From positions 186,001-250,000 of the forward strand of contig JAIUOE010000005.1 of assembly GCA_020161395.1 (NCBI GenBank): 64,000 nt of DNA, in the 5' to 3' direction. The notes under the pieces were generated by a model that saw only the letters and a list, made by a program, of their open reading frames with translations, made no database searches and was not told the DNA's origin. How positions within the stretch are numbered: the first letter of the stretch is position 1; the number at the start of each line of letters is the position of its first letter. Of this stretch, positions 51,719 to 60,874 are shown piece by piece. Source of the stretch: Bacteroidota bacterium. GTDB lineage: Bacteria; Bacteroidota; Ignavibacteria; Ignavibacteriales; Ignavibacteriaceae. Position numbers and translations under genes: made by a program.

Positions 51719-52846
51719 ATGCCCGGGAAAGCTTTAATAATTTTACTCGCTGGAATTCTCAGCATCGCCGGGATCACTTACATGAATATTTTCGATTCAG
51801 GCAGAAAAATGAATCAGTCAACTACTGATTCCTACGGCAACATGCAGGTTAAAAACATTGCCGAAGCAGGTGCACAGATGGCAGTCAGGCAAATGATCAA
51901 GGACACCGCCTGGAGAACCGGCTACCAGAACCTGAAGCTCTTCGGCGGCACTATCAATGTCAGACTTAAAGATACCATCTTCGATACCACTTCCGTTGTC
52001 AAAGTGGTTTCCATAGCAACTATGGGAGGCACTGATGATTTCAAATCATGGACTGCAACATGTTACTTCAACAGGTTTAAAAGACTCACCATCTTCCCTC
52101 CTTCAATTAAAGGAGCAGCAACCACCAACAGCACTATCACCACACTCGGTGACATGAATGTGGACGGAAGAGACCATACAATCAGTGGGGCACTCCTCTC
52201 CGGAACGGGAAGTCTTGGCATCTGGACTACAGGCGGTCTCTATCAAAGCGGTTCTTCAACCATCGGAGGCACCAATTCAGGTGGTACAGATTACTCCCCC
52301 TCCAAACCGGCAAATGCATCGATTGTCGCCTACAATCAGACATACCCCGGCGGTTACCCCCGCTCTCCTGACAGTCTGCTGGGAGGACCGACAAACGGAT
52401 ATCCCGAAGGAACCCTGAAATCGATTGCCCTCGCAGGACTTGGTGGCAGCCAGTATGTTACAAACCCTGTGAACCTCACCTATCCTCTCAGAGGGGTAAC
52501 TTATGTGGAACTCCCGTCGGGCAGCTCCTGGAACTCTGCGAATGTGGATGGAACAGGAATTCTTGTAATCCACAATTCATCCGTGAACGCAACTATAACC
52601 AACATTAATTCAGGTGTTTTTGCGGGTGTTTTTATGGCGGATGAAATAGTGAGAATCCACACGAATATAATCGGGGCTCTAATTGCCATCTCACACGACC
52701 CCCAAAGTGGTGATTGTATCGGCAACGGAACGGGAAGCATCCTCTTCTCGCGACAGGCAATCATGAATGCTGTTAACCTCGTTAATTTAACCAACTCGAT
52801 CAATGCCCTTTCTGTTAATCAACAGATTTTGTACTGGTTCGAGTGA
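51719..52846 (+). CDS. PilX-like exported protein, tandem copy 1
   Basis: The 375-residue protein begins with a hydrophobic helix (ALIILLAGILSIAGITYM). NIAEAGAQMAVRQMIKDTAW follows, a PilX-like N-terminal motif. The rest is a beta-rich domain of conserved blocks (GDMNVDGRDHTISG, YPGGYPRSPDSLLGGP, GGSQYVTNP, LRGVTYVELPSG, GTGILVIHN). The tandem copy downstream shares these blocks. Function of the passenger domain unknown. Confidence 0.65.
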   Translation: MPGKALIILLAGILSIAGITYMNIFDSGRKMNQSTTDSYGNMQVKNIAEAGAQMAVRQMIKDTAWRTGYQNLKLFGGTINVRLKDTIFDTTSVVKVVSIATMGGTDDFKSWTATCYFNRFKRLTIFPPSIKGAATTNSTITTLGDMNVDGRDHTISGALLSGTGSLGIWTTGGLYQSGSSTIGGTNSGGTDYSPSKPANASIVAYNQTYPGGYPRSPDSLLGGPTNGYPEGTLKSIALAGLGGSQYVTNPVNLTYPLRGVTYVELPSGSSWNSANVDGTGILVIHNSSVNATITNINSGVFAGVFMADEIVRIHTNIIGALIAISHDPQSGDCIGNGTGSILFSRQAIMNAVNLVNLTNSINALSVNQQILYWFE

Positions 52847-52934
52847 TTAATTTTCATTAATTTTTGATTCTATATTTCCACTTTTAATCGATCTATTTAA
52901 TAATTCAAATTTAAGCACGAGATAGAGAAGGTCT

Positions 52935-54065
52935 ATGCCCGGAAAAGCCATAATTATTCTACTAGCAGGAATGATCGCCCTGGCAGGGATTACTGTGGGT
53001 AATATTTACGAACGGGGCAGCGACCTTGCTGCCGCTTCTGTAAACACTTACGACAATAATCAGGTGAAGAATATAGCTGAAGCAGGGGTACAAATGGCTT
53101 TAAGAAAAATTACCGTGGACACCGCCTGGCGGACAGGTTTTCCACTGATGAATGTAATGAGAGGAAAGGTGTCTGTAAGACTGAAAGATACTACCGCCCT
53201 CGCAATGAATCTCATTAAAATAGAAGCCTTTGCTTTTACAAGTTATGGCACTTCCTCACAAAAAAGCTATACCGCCATTTGTTATGTCAACAGGAATGCC
53301 ACTTCTGCCGGAATGCTGCCACCTGCTATTAAAGGTGCAATCTCCGCAAACAATTCAATCCAGACTCTTGGTAATCTTACTGTAGACGGGAGAGATCATG
53401 ATCTTGCAGGCTCTGTTGTGGCAAATTCAGGAACTCTGGGTGTCTGGACGACTTCCACACTGAATCAGAGTGGAGCATCGACAATTGGCGGAACCAAAAC
53501 GGGTGTGGATTACGCCCCCTCAAAACCTGCTAATCTGAATACCATAGCCACACTTCAGACCTATCCGGGTGGATATCCTGCATCGCCTGACAGCATCATG
53601 GGCGGACCTGCAAACGGTTATCCTGAAGGCACTCTGAAAGCCGTGGCAATGAGTGGTGCCGGTGGCAGCCAGTATGTCACAAACCCGGCTTCTTTGACTT
53701 ACCCTCTTAGAGGTGTAACCTATGTGGAACTCCCCTCGGGCGGCTCATGGACTCCCGCCAACATTGACGGGACAGGAATTCTTGTCGTTCATAATACAGC
53801 ATTAAACGCTGAAATGAAAAATGTAAACAGCGGTACCTTCAAAGGTGTGCTCATCGCCGACGACATAATTCATATTCATAATACCATAATCGGTGCTGTA
53901 ATAAGCATGTCACCTTTACCTTCTGCGGGTAATTGCATCGGTAATGGTTCGGGGGATATACTTTATTCGAGTGAAGCCATCAGAAATGCAGTGAATGCCG
54001 GAACCGGTGCCGGAACCGGTGCGGTCAGCAGCAGCCTGAAAGTGGTTTACTGGTGGGAACAGTAG
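52935..54065 (+). CDS. PilX-like exported protein, tandem copy 2
   Basis: The 376-residue protein is a clear paralogue of the preceding gene. It has the same MPGKA start and hydrophobic helix, NIAEAGVQMALRKITVDTAW, and the same block order (GNLTVDGRDHDLAG, YPGGYPASPDSIMGGP, GGSQYVTNPASLTYPLRGVT). It ends in an alanine/glycine-threonine patch (GTGAGTGAVSSS). It closes the cluster before the terminator at 54084. Confidence 0.65.
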   Translation: MPGKAIIILLAGMIALAGITVGNIYERGSDLAAASVNTYDNNQVKNIAEAGVQMALRKITVDTAWRTGFPLMNVMRGKVSVRLKDTTALAMNLIKIEAFAFTSYGTSSQKSYTAICYVNRNATSAGMLPPAIKGAISANNSIQTLGNLTVDGRDHDLAGSVVANSGTLGVWTTSTLNQSGASTIGGTKTGVDYAPSKPANLNTIATLQTYPGGYPASPDSIMGGPANGYPEGTLKAVAMSGAGGSQYVTNPASLTYPLRGVTYVELPSGGSWTPANIDGTGILVVHNTALNAEMKNVNSGTFKGVLIADDIIHIHNTIIGAVISMSPLPSAGNCIGNGSGDILYSSEAIRNAVNAGTGAGTGAVSSSLKVVYWWEQ

Positions 54066-54083
54066 CAGAGAATTATTTAAATT

Positions 54084-54119
54084 AAAAAAAGGGCGACCCT
54101 TTTTAAGGGAAGCCCTTTA
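54084..54119 (-). terminator. terminator between convergent genes
   Basis: AAAGGGC and GCCCTTT enclose an inner CCCTT/AAGGG pairing. On the minus strand a run of seven T follows (for tpiA); the plus strand lacks a comparable tract. Confidence 0.8.
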
Positions 54120-54138
54120 CAAATCGAACACTGTTTTT

Positions 54139-54888
54139 TTAGAGTGCTATTCCAACAAAAGAATCTGCTTTAAGACAGGCACCACCCACCAAAGCTCCAT
54201 CTATGTCAGGCTGACCGAGCAGCTCCCTTGCATTATCGGGTTTCACACTTCCGCCATACTGAATTATGGTTTTTTCTGCGGTTTCACTTCCAAAATGTTT
54301 AACGAGTTCACCTCTGATGAATGCATGCACTTCCTGTGCCTGAGCGGGCGAAGCAACTTTCCCGGTTCCGATAGCCCAAACAGGTTCATAGGCAATAATT
54401 ACATCCGACATTTCGGATAGTGAGACTCCCGCAAGACCTTTTTCGACCTGTCTTTTTATGACATCAAAAGTTACTCCTGTTTCTCTCTCTTCAAGTGTCT
54501 CTCCGATGCAGAATATCGGTTTTAACCCTGATGCGAGTGCTTTTTTCACTTTTTTGTTGATGGTTTCATCAGACTCGCCAAAAATGGTTCTCCTTTCGGA
54601 ATGTCCAAGAATTACAAATTCGACACCGACAGATTTCAACATCGAAGCTGAAATCTCACCTGTGTATGCTCCGCTCTCCTCAAAATACATGTTCTGGGCT
54701 CCGAGTCCTACGCTGCTTCCTTTTAACAGCTCTCTCGCTGTCTCAAGTGAAGTGAAGGGGGGACAAACGATAAGCTTTGCATCGATATTTTTATTTGCCA
54801 GTTCAGCTTTTATACCCGAAATAAGTTCAATGGTACCATTAAGGTCGTTGTTCATCTTCCAGTTACCGGCGATAACTTTAGTTCTCAT
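54139..54888 (-). CDS. tpiA: triosephosphate isomerase
   Basis: The 249-residue TIM-barrel glycolytic enzyme has the catalytic Asn-Lys in VIAGNWKMNND, His in VILGHSERRTIFGE, Glu in YEPVWAIGTGKVASP, and the phosphate loop IQYGGSV...DGALVGGA. ATG 54888 is fixed by GAGGAG seven bases upstream and by the family start; the frame extends 15 codons further. Confidence 0.96.
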   Translation of the reverse strand: MRTKVIAGNWKMNNDLNGTIELISGIKAELANKNIDAKLIVCPPFTSLETARELLKGSSVGLGAQNMYFEESGAYTGEISASMLKSVGVEFVILGHSERRTIFGESDETINKKVKKALASGLKPIFCIGETLEERETGVTFDVIKRQVEKGLAGVSLSEMSDVIIAYEPVWAIGTGKVASPAQAQEVHAFIRGELVKHFGSETAEKTIIQYGGSVKPDNARELLGQPDIDGALVGGACLKADSFVGIAL

Positions 54889-54963
54889 TTTTCTCCTCGA
54901 AATTTTAAGATTTTCAGATGCAAAGTTACCCATATTTATACCGTCTGCAAAGTTCTTTCCCGT

Positions 54964-55599
54964 TTATGGCTGATCAAAAGACCCGGCAGCCATCCTTTCC
55001 CTGTTTCTTTTTTTCAGCAGTTCGTAGTCTTTCAGGGTTATTTTCCCCTGTTTGTAGCTCTGAATCAGTTTTTTCTCGAACTCCACAGGATCGCCAATCT
55101 CCGTCTTGCCGCCCCCTTTTTCGGGGCGTGACTCAAGATCATGGTACTCCCGTTTCCCGTCTTCATAAAGATAGACCCGCCTCTGTCTTCCCTCCTTCCA
55201 CTCATTGAAGCGGTCAACTACTTTCGGCTTGTAGAAGGAATTTTTGATTTTACCTCCCGAACCGTCACCCAGCCAGTCCCTCTCTCCCGATCCATTCTGC
55301 CAGTATAACCATGGTTCATCATATTTGATTGTTTTTTTCTTCCCCTCCCTGTATTTTTTGTAGAGGGAAAAAACACCCGGAGATAGAAGTGAGAGCAGAG
55401 CCTCCTTTTGGGGAAGTGGTGCCCCCTCCGAAGAAGGAACACCTTTTTCTCCGCCAGCCAGCTCACCAAACAGCCGTAGTATATCGGAAACCTCCTCCTC
55501 ATTTTTTCTGCGGAGTTGGAATTTTTCATGGTTTGCTGCTCCCAGTCCCAATCCTCCCGAAAATCCTTTTATAAGATTAACGAAGAAATCCTCATTCAC
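54964..55599 (-). CDS. hypothetical protein of the phage-portal module
   Basis: The 211-residue protein is hydrophilic and basic, with an N-terminal glycine patch (IKGFSGGLGLGAANHEKF) and a charged C-terminal helix (QGKITLKDYELLKKRNRERM). I do not recognise a family. It starts 1 base after the stop of the acidic gene upstream, in the same unit as the portal gene, so it is likely a structural or packaging accessory. Confidence 0.6.
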   Translation of the reverse strand: MNEDFFVNLIKGFSGGLGLGAANHEKFQLRRKNEEEVSDILRLFGELAGGEKGVPSSEGAPLPQKEALLSLLSPGVFSLYKKYREGKKKTIKYDEPWLYWQNGSGERDWLGDGSGGKIKNSFYKPKVVDRFNEWKEGRQRRVYLYEDGKREYHDLESRPEKGGGKTEIGDPVEFEKKLIQSYKQGKITLKDYELLKKRNRERMAAGSFDQP

Positions 55600-55600
55600 T

Positions 55601-55942
55601 CTACCGCCTCGTTTCCTGCAACAGCTTTGCGATCAATGATTCCTCCTCCTGTTCCGGAACGGGTTCATCTTCATCATCACTCTCTTCAGACTCATTCGAT
55701 GACACGGGGAACGACGCCACAACTTCATTTTTAAGAAGAGGCTCAAAATATTTTCTGATCTCATCCATCAGTTCCGTTTTCAGTTTTACAAAAGCCTCAT
55801 CGTCAAGCCCTGTTGCCTGCGGGGAATCAACGGGTACTGCCTCAACGGCGGTTTCAGTTTTTGGCTCATTAACTTCAGTTGCCTCAGGAACCATTTCAGC
55901 TCCGGTTCCCTGTTCCATTTCCTTCTTTTCTTCACTGTTCAT
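55601..55942 (-). CDS. acidic scaffold-like protein of the phage-portal module
   Basis: The 113-residue product is very acidic and low in complexity (SNESEESDDEDEPVPEQEEE) with one amphipathic stretch (FVKLKTELMDEIRKYFEPLL). Composition and position after a portal gene resemble phage scaffolding proteins, but no homology can be claimed. ATG 55942 is chosen for GAGGAG eight bases upstream; it overlaps the portal gene end by 11 bases. Confidence 0.6.
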   Translation of the reverse strand: MNSEEKKEMEQGTGAEMVPEATEVNEPKTETAVEAVPVDSPQATGLDDEAFVKLKTELMDEIRKYFEPLLKNEVVASFPVSSNESEESDDEDEPVPEQEEESLIAKLLQETRR

Positions 55943-57653
55943 TTCTTTTCTCCTCTGTAGGTTGTTTACTTGTATAATTGTTGATGATCTTTTCTTTGTC
56001 ACCTGTTTCCAGATTCATGTAGTTCAGCACCACATCAATGGGAACCGAACCCGGGAAGACATTATTGAGCGAGATGAGCTGATCAAGTTTTTCCGCCTTC
56101 TCATCACTGCTCAAGGGTGCTTCTGTAACCGTAATTTCATAATCCATTATTTTTAACTCTTCGGCAGACGGGAGGTTTTCCCCCTGTATCTCCTCCCGCC
56201 TCATTTGCCGAAGTGCCGCTTCCACCGCGGAGTCTCCCTCATACTCCAGTGTCCCCTCGAGCAGCTTTTCCCCAAGATCACATTTCCATCTTCTTAGATT
56301 ATCGAGAACCAGCCCCGCAGCAAGCAGTCCCTGCTTCTGTTTGGCTATAATCGCCTTGCCACTCTCGTTGCTGTAGTCAGCAAGTCCGTGAAAACTTCTG
56401 CCACCGGCAAGATCCTCAATAAATCCCTGCATCACTGCAGCTATCTGAAAATATTGCGGATTAACTCCCGAAACCTTCAACGGACGGAAGACCTCTTCAC
56501 CCGTTCTTGTCCAGATGATTCCCCCCGTCTTCTCCGCTTTCCTTAGTGCCGTTTCGGGAGTCTCCGATTCCGCCAGTGCATGAACATTCCCCTGATATAC
56601 ATTCTTCACATCCCTGCCAAAGCTGTAATCGATTTGCATAAAGACCCTGTCAAGGAATATCTGCGGTTCCACCAAAAGATCGGCAAGAGTCCAGAATTTG
56701 TTCTCAAAATGGAAGGGTCTGTAGATTGAAACAGGAATTCTGTTCAGCGGAAGATCGAAAATGTCGAGTATTTCCCCGCCGGTCATAACATACTTTGTAA
56801 TCTGTACCCCTTCCACAGGCATGATCTCATGTATTGGAACCTCCTGATCATTCTCCAGATAGGGGATGTGGAGTTCTCTCAGCCGGTTGCCCGCCTTCTC
56901 CCGTGACGAAAACTTCCCGGCATAAACTCCCCCCGGAAGCCGGTGATAATCCCTCCAGTCATTGAAAAGGAGGGCAAACTCCCTCACCGATGACCTGCAA
57001 TAATGGTTGATGAGCCTGACTGTATCCTTCCCTCCTCTGAAAAGGTTTCCGCTGTCACTTCTGTAGAACGAATGGGTAAAAAGAGGATCGCCTGAAGAGG
57101 AAACCCTCCCGTATTTTCGTTCGACACTTTCCCTGCTGAATGTCTCACCTGTGGCAATAAACAGGGCATCATCAAGATTGTAACTCTTCGCACTGCTGTC
57201 CCAAAACACATCGAGATAATCCCTCTTTTTTGCAGACACCCTGATCTCGCCACCCGGAGAGACAGGAACAATTTCCACCGCCCCAAAACAGACCGAAAGA
57301 CCGGAATCAAACACATCGCTCTCAAGTTGCAGAAGGTCCTCGCTCCTCTCTTTGTCTTTCAATATTGCCGTGGCGATCTCTGCACCGGTGGAATTTTCCT
57401 CAGCCGAGGTGACCTTTATCGAATTCCTCGACTGCCTCTGTGTTGAAATGATATTGTTGATTTTGTGATTCATAAGGGAGATTGAGTATGGATGCCTGTT
57501 CGCACTTTTTATTGCGTCAAGCTCTTCAGATGTCCAGTGAATCCCCTGTTTATACCGCTCATTCCTCCGCCCCCGTTTCCATGCCTCCTCAAAGTAATTG
57601 AGTGATTCGAGGTGAAGTTCTGTTATTTCGTTGTGTGAATAGTAGTTGCCCAT
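55932..57653 (-). CDS. P22-type phage portal protein
   Basis: The 573-residue protein has the layout of P22-like portals. An N-terminal helical part has NRHPYSISLMNHKINNIIST and QRQSRNSIKV. DYLDVFWDSSAKSYNLDDAL is typical of the family, where the portal reads as 'D-W-D-P-A-K'. A central stem/wing region (PVSIYRPFHFENKFWTLADL) and a C-terminal helical crown with NESGKAIIAKQKQGLLAAG complete it. No terminase, capsid or tail genes are in the window. It begins a three-gene unit. Confidence 0.75.
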   Translation of the reverse strand: MGNYYSHNEITELHLESLNYFEEAWKRGRRNERYKQGIHWTSEELDAIKSANRHPYSISLMNHKINNIISTQRQSRNSIKVTSAEENSTGAEIATAILKDKERSEDLLQLESDVFDSGLSVCFGAVEIVPVSPGGEIRVSAKKRDYLDVFWDSSAKSYNLDDALFIATGETFSRESVERKYGRVSSSGDPLFTHSFYRSDSGNLFRGGKDTVRLINHYCRSSVREFALLFNDWRDYHRLPGGVYAGKFSSREKAGNRLRELHIPYLENDQEVPIHEIMPVEGVQITKYVMTGGEILDIFDLPLNRIPVSIYRPFHFENKFWTLADLLVEPQIFLDRVFMQIDYSFGRDVKNVYQGNVHALAESETPETALRKAEKTGGIIWTRTGEEVFRPLKVSGVNPQYFQIAAVMQGFIEDLAGGRSFHGLADYSNESGKAIIAKQKQGLLAAGLVLDNLRRWKCDLGEKLLEGTLEYEGDSAVEAALRQMRREEIQGENLPSAEELKIMDYEITVTEAPLSSDEKAEKLDQLISLNNVFPGSVPIDVVLNYMNLETGDKEKIINNYTSKQPTEEKRNEQ

Positions 57654-57733
57654 ATTTCGCTTTTTTTAATGCAAATTTGGGGCTCGGAGTGGTTTTTCTC
57701 AAGTGTGAAGTGGTGCACGGGAAGGAATTTAAA

Positions 57734-57768
57734 CAAAAAAACCCGGGAGAGTTTTCGCTTCCCGGGTT
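57734..57768 (-). terminator. rho-independent terminator
   Basis: On the minus strand AACCCGGGA and TCCCGGGTT form a strong stem followed by TTTTTTG. It ends the T9SS gene at 57790 and separates it from the portal module. Confidence 0.9.
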
Positions 57769-57789
57769 CGTAAAATATAAAGGTTTAGT

Positions 57790-60561
57790 CTAACGGAGGT
57801 AGATAACCTTCTTCGACAGGAATTCTGTTTTGCCCGAACCAAGATTTTTGATCCGTGCGTGAACAAGATAAACACCACTGGCGAGAGTGGTATTAAAGTT
57901 GTCCTTTCCGTTCCAGTTATACCTCTTCGCTCCCTTCACTTCCTCATTTATTGCGATATCCCTGACCAACTGACCGGTGATATCGTATATGCTGAGTGTT
58001 ACGCTCGAGAGTTCAGGCAGACTGAGTTTGATCAGCGACATCGAATTGAAGGGGTTGGGCCAGATATCGAGCATAAGCGAATCGACAACTTCCTCTTCAC
58101 TCTGAATACCTGTGAGTTTGCTCTCATCCCAAGGATTTATGAGATAATGAACAGTGTCATTCGGCTCAAGAACAAGGAAAGCCGTATAGTCGCAAAGCAC
58201 CCTGTCACTAAACGCCATGTCAACGATCAAAGCTGTATCATATGCGGCATTAACAAGCATCTCGTTTATCTTCTCGTTTGTCAGGATGCTTGGCATTATT
58301 GTTCTGCTGCTTATTGTATCAAACTGCACCGTAAATGGGTACTGCTTTGTGAAAAGTGTGTCATTTCCGGAGAATTTGGCTTTCACATCTATTGTTACGG
58401 TGTTCGTGTTCTGATATTTCCCGATGAAGAACAGGGGTGCCCAGTAGTTTTTAAGGTTTTTCCTTATCTCACGGAATTCGGAAATCAAACCACCCGACTG
58501 TGCAGAAGCATTAATAACCAGGGTATCAAGTGCAGGCATCGATGTTGCCAGACCCGACGAAATGAAATCCCAGTCATAAATCGCTTTTTCGAAGTGCAGT
58601 CCGCCCCTCTTTTCAGCTATCCTTGAAAGAAGCAAACCACTTCCGTAGTATGTCTTCAGGTTGTTGTAGGTGACAGGCGGAATTACGAATGGTTCGCCGT
58701 CGAGCAGGTTTACAGTACTTATCATTGGTTTTTTCTCACCAAGCATAACATTGAACTGATTCACCTTCTGAGCGATCTCTTCTTCTGTGTAATACTTGTC
58801 GGAATTGCTGGCAATTATTATCTTCGAAGGGTGTTCCTGAACATTGAAGTTCGTGATGAAATCCAGAAAGTCAGGGAGCATCAAAGTACCGTTTGTTACA
58901 TTCATTCCCATCATTGGCGGATTGACCAGCGATTTCAGACTGAGGTCATCATCATATCCGTAAATTCCCGAGACAACATACAGTCCGCTTAACACCTTTT
59001 TCGAGAGGACGGCAATTTTGTCCATCGAATTTTTCAACTCAACTTTCACACTACCATCGTTGTGATTCAACACATGAGTGGTCTTCCTCTCCAGCGAGAA
59101 GGGGAATCCCATCCCGAGATTACCGTTTTCATTTCTGAACCATGTATTGAACTTCGTAATGGTTGTATCCACTCTCAAATTGGTGAAATAGTTCTTGAGA
59201 AGGGAATCCTGCATCACGGTCGATTTTGATGTGTAGGAAAGGAATCTGCCACCACGACTGAGCATCAAATTGAGCGTATCTTTGTATCTCGCAATCGTAT
59301 CCTGATGTTTGAATCTTCCCACAGGCAGGTATGCCATTACCAGGTCGCTGGATGTGATCTGGTCAATACCAGTTCCAAATTCGTTAACAGCCTTGTAATT
59401 TGCCAGAGTGCTGATACCGTGGAAATCCATCGTCCATCTTGCGTCATTGTCCAGCCAGAGAATTTTCCGTTTCTTCACCTGTTGAGCCGCAATTCCGGGT
59501 CCGCTGTTCAAATAGTTTGTGAACATGTTTTGAAGATTCCACCCGGCTATAACGGAATAGGGGGTCCATCCGTCGGTTATCTCGACAATGTTGTTCCCTC
59601 CTGCCATAAAGATCCTTGCCGAATCTCCATCCCTGATACTGCCTGTTATCAGTTTCCGCAAATTTGTCGCCTGAGTCGATAGATTTTTGCTGAAATCACC
59701 ACTCACATCAAAAGCGTACATCAGCCTCTGCGGCGTTCGGGAAGTATCCACATTAAATATGGTACCCAGCGAAAGACCCAGTTCAAAATAATTCTCGCCG
59801 GGTTTCTTTTTCTCCGAACTGAAATATGTCCCGAAATTGAACGGGAAATCATAAGTCATTTTGAGCGACTGGTAACTCGCCACATTCCCCAGGTAGGTAT
59901 AGAAATAGCTGAACCCCATCGTATCCGCCTTCGGGACAAAAGTCGACCCCGGCGCTTCATATATCGATGGCAAAGGAGTATCCGCATGTGTCCTCCTGAA
60001 CAGTATATGCAAAGGAAGATTAACCAGGGAATTAGCTCTCAAAAGACCGTAAGGAAGTTCGGCTATGTTTTTGTTTTGAGCGTATTGAAGTGGTACGAGA
60101 TATGAGATTTTAACTTTTCGGGTTGTACCCGACCTTAGAGGAAAGATGTGGAGCTCATACTGCTCTCCAATCTTTGTCAGATAACCCGGATCAGGGTTCG
60201 TCGGAATGTGGATAATGCTGTCGTAAAGTTTCCTGGCTCTCCAGGTATCAATGTGCAGCGCTTGCATCACATTGTTACCCATCCACATCCAGAGATCTTT
60301 CATTATCGCACCTTGTGGCAATTCGAACCGGTGAACAATCTCAACATTGTTGTTACCGAACAGTCCGTTGTCTGTATAGTAAATGTATAACGATTGCTCT
60401 GTGAATGCACCCCTTGGCTCCACCACCAAAGTTACATCCTTCATGTACGCAGCGCGTTCCGGTACCCAGGGTTGCAATGGTATTCTGGCGATCAAAGTAT
60501 TTATCGCCGACATCTCCGTCACAAATAAGCATACGATTAAAAGCATGTATAGCCGTTTCAT
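57790..60561 (-). CDS. large exported VIT/VWA-like protein with T9SS sorting domain
   Basis: The 923-residue protein has a signal peptide (MKRLYMLLIVCLFVTEMSA). A VIT-like domain follows at about residues 40-190 (HRFELPQGAIMKDLWMWMGN, YELHIFPLRSGTTRKVKISY). A VWA-like region comes next at about 275-345, with a degenerate MIDAS (YAFDVSGDFSKN). A T9SS sorting domain closes it (DIWPNPFNSMSLIKLSLPE, SGVYLVHARI, LSKKVIYLR). VIT-VWA proteins often mediate adhesion or protein contacts at the cell surface. Confidence 0.82.
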   Translation of the reverse strand: MKRLYMLLIVCLFVTEMSAINTLIARIPLQPWVPERAAYMKDVTLVVEPRGAFTEQSLYIYYTDNGLFGNNNVEIVHRFELPQGAIMKDLWMWMGNNVMQALHIDTWRARKLYDSIIHIPTNPDPGYLTKIGEQYELHIFPLRSGTTRKVKISYLVPLQYAQNKNIAELPYGLLRANSLVNLPLHILFRRTHADTPLPSIYEAPGSTFVPKADTMGFSYFYTYLGNVASYQSLKMTYDFPFNFGTYFSSEKKKPGENYFELGLSLGTIFNVDTSRTPQRLMYAFDVSGDFSKNLSTQATNLRKLITGSIRDGDSARIFMAGGNNIVEITDGWTPYSVIAGWNLQNMFTNYLNSGPGIAAQQVKKRKILWLDNDARWTMDFHGISTLANYKAVNEFGTGIDQITSSDLVMAYLPVGRFKHQDTIARYKDTLNLMLSRGGRFLSYTSKSTVMQDSLLKNYFTNLRVDTTITKFNTWFRNENGNLGMGFPFSLERKTTHVLNHNDGSVKVELKNSMDKIAVLSKKVLSGLYVVSGIYGYDDDLSLKSLVNPPMMGMNVTNGTLMLPDFLDFITNFNVQEHPSKIIIASNSDKYYTEEEIAQKVNQFNVMLGEKKPMISTVNLLDGEPFVIPPVTYNNLKTYYGSGLLLSRIAEKRGGLHFEKAIYDWDFISSGLATSMPALDTLVINASAQSGGLISEFREIRKNLKNYWAPLFFIGKYQNTNTVTIDVKAKFSGNDTLFTKQYPFTVQFDTISSRTIMPSILTNEKINEMLVNAAYDTALIVDMAFSDRVLCDYTAFLVLEPNDTVHYLINPWDESKLTGIQSEEEVVDSLMLDIWPNPFNSMSLIKLSLPELSSVTLSIYDITGQLVRDIAINEEVKGAKRYNWNGKDNFNTTLASGVYLVHARIKNLGSGKTEFLSKKVIYLR

Positions 60562-60874
60562 TGGCATGCCTCCTTCCGATCACTCTCCCGCCAAATTATG
60601 GTCCCGTGATCTTTAGTTTTTTTCGGCGTCACCAGCAAGGCTGATTATTTCCCACCACCGAAATTTGATTATTTGTTGATGAAATTAAACATAATTTAAT
60701 TGAACCACAATAGCCGGTTATTCATTTATATTTCCCTTATTCGCTCCCCTTCTCGTAAAAAATTAGTAAGTTTGTATTATTCTTTTTTAGACACTTTTAT
60801 TGAAGTCTAACTGACATTTCAGTTACTCTTTTTACATTAACCGAACGAAAATAACGACACACGGAGATATTTAC
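60562..60874. other. intergenic region between divergent genes
   Basis: The stretch separates two divergently transcribed genes and must hold their promoters. GGAG at about 60863 serves the glycosyltransferase start at 60875. No gene, repeat or strong hairpin is seen. Confidence 0.6.

Noticed and set aside
54964-57653. Complete prophage
   Set aside because: Only portal, scaffold-like and one unknown gene are present; all other phage functions are missing from the window.
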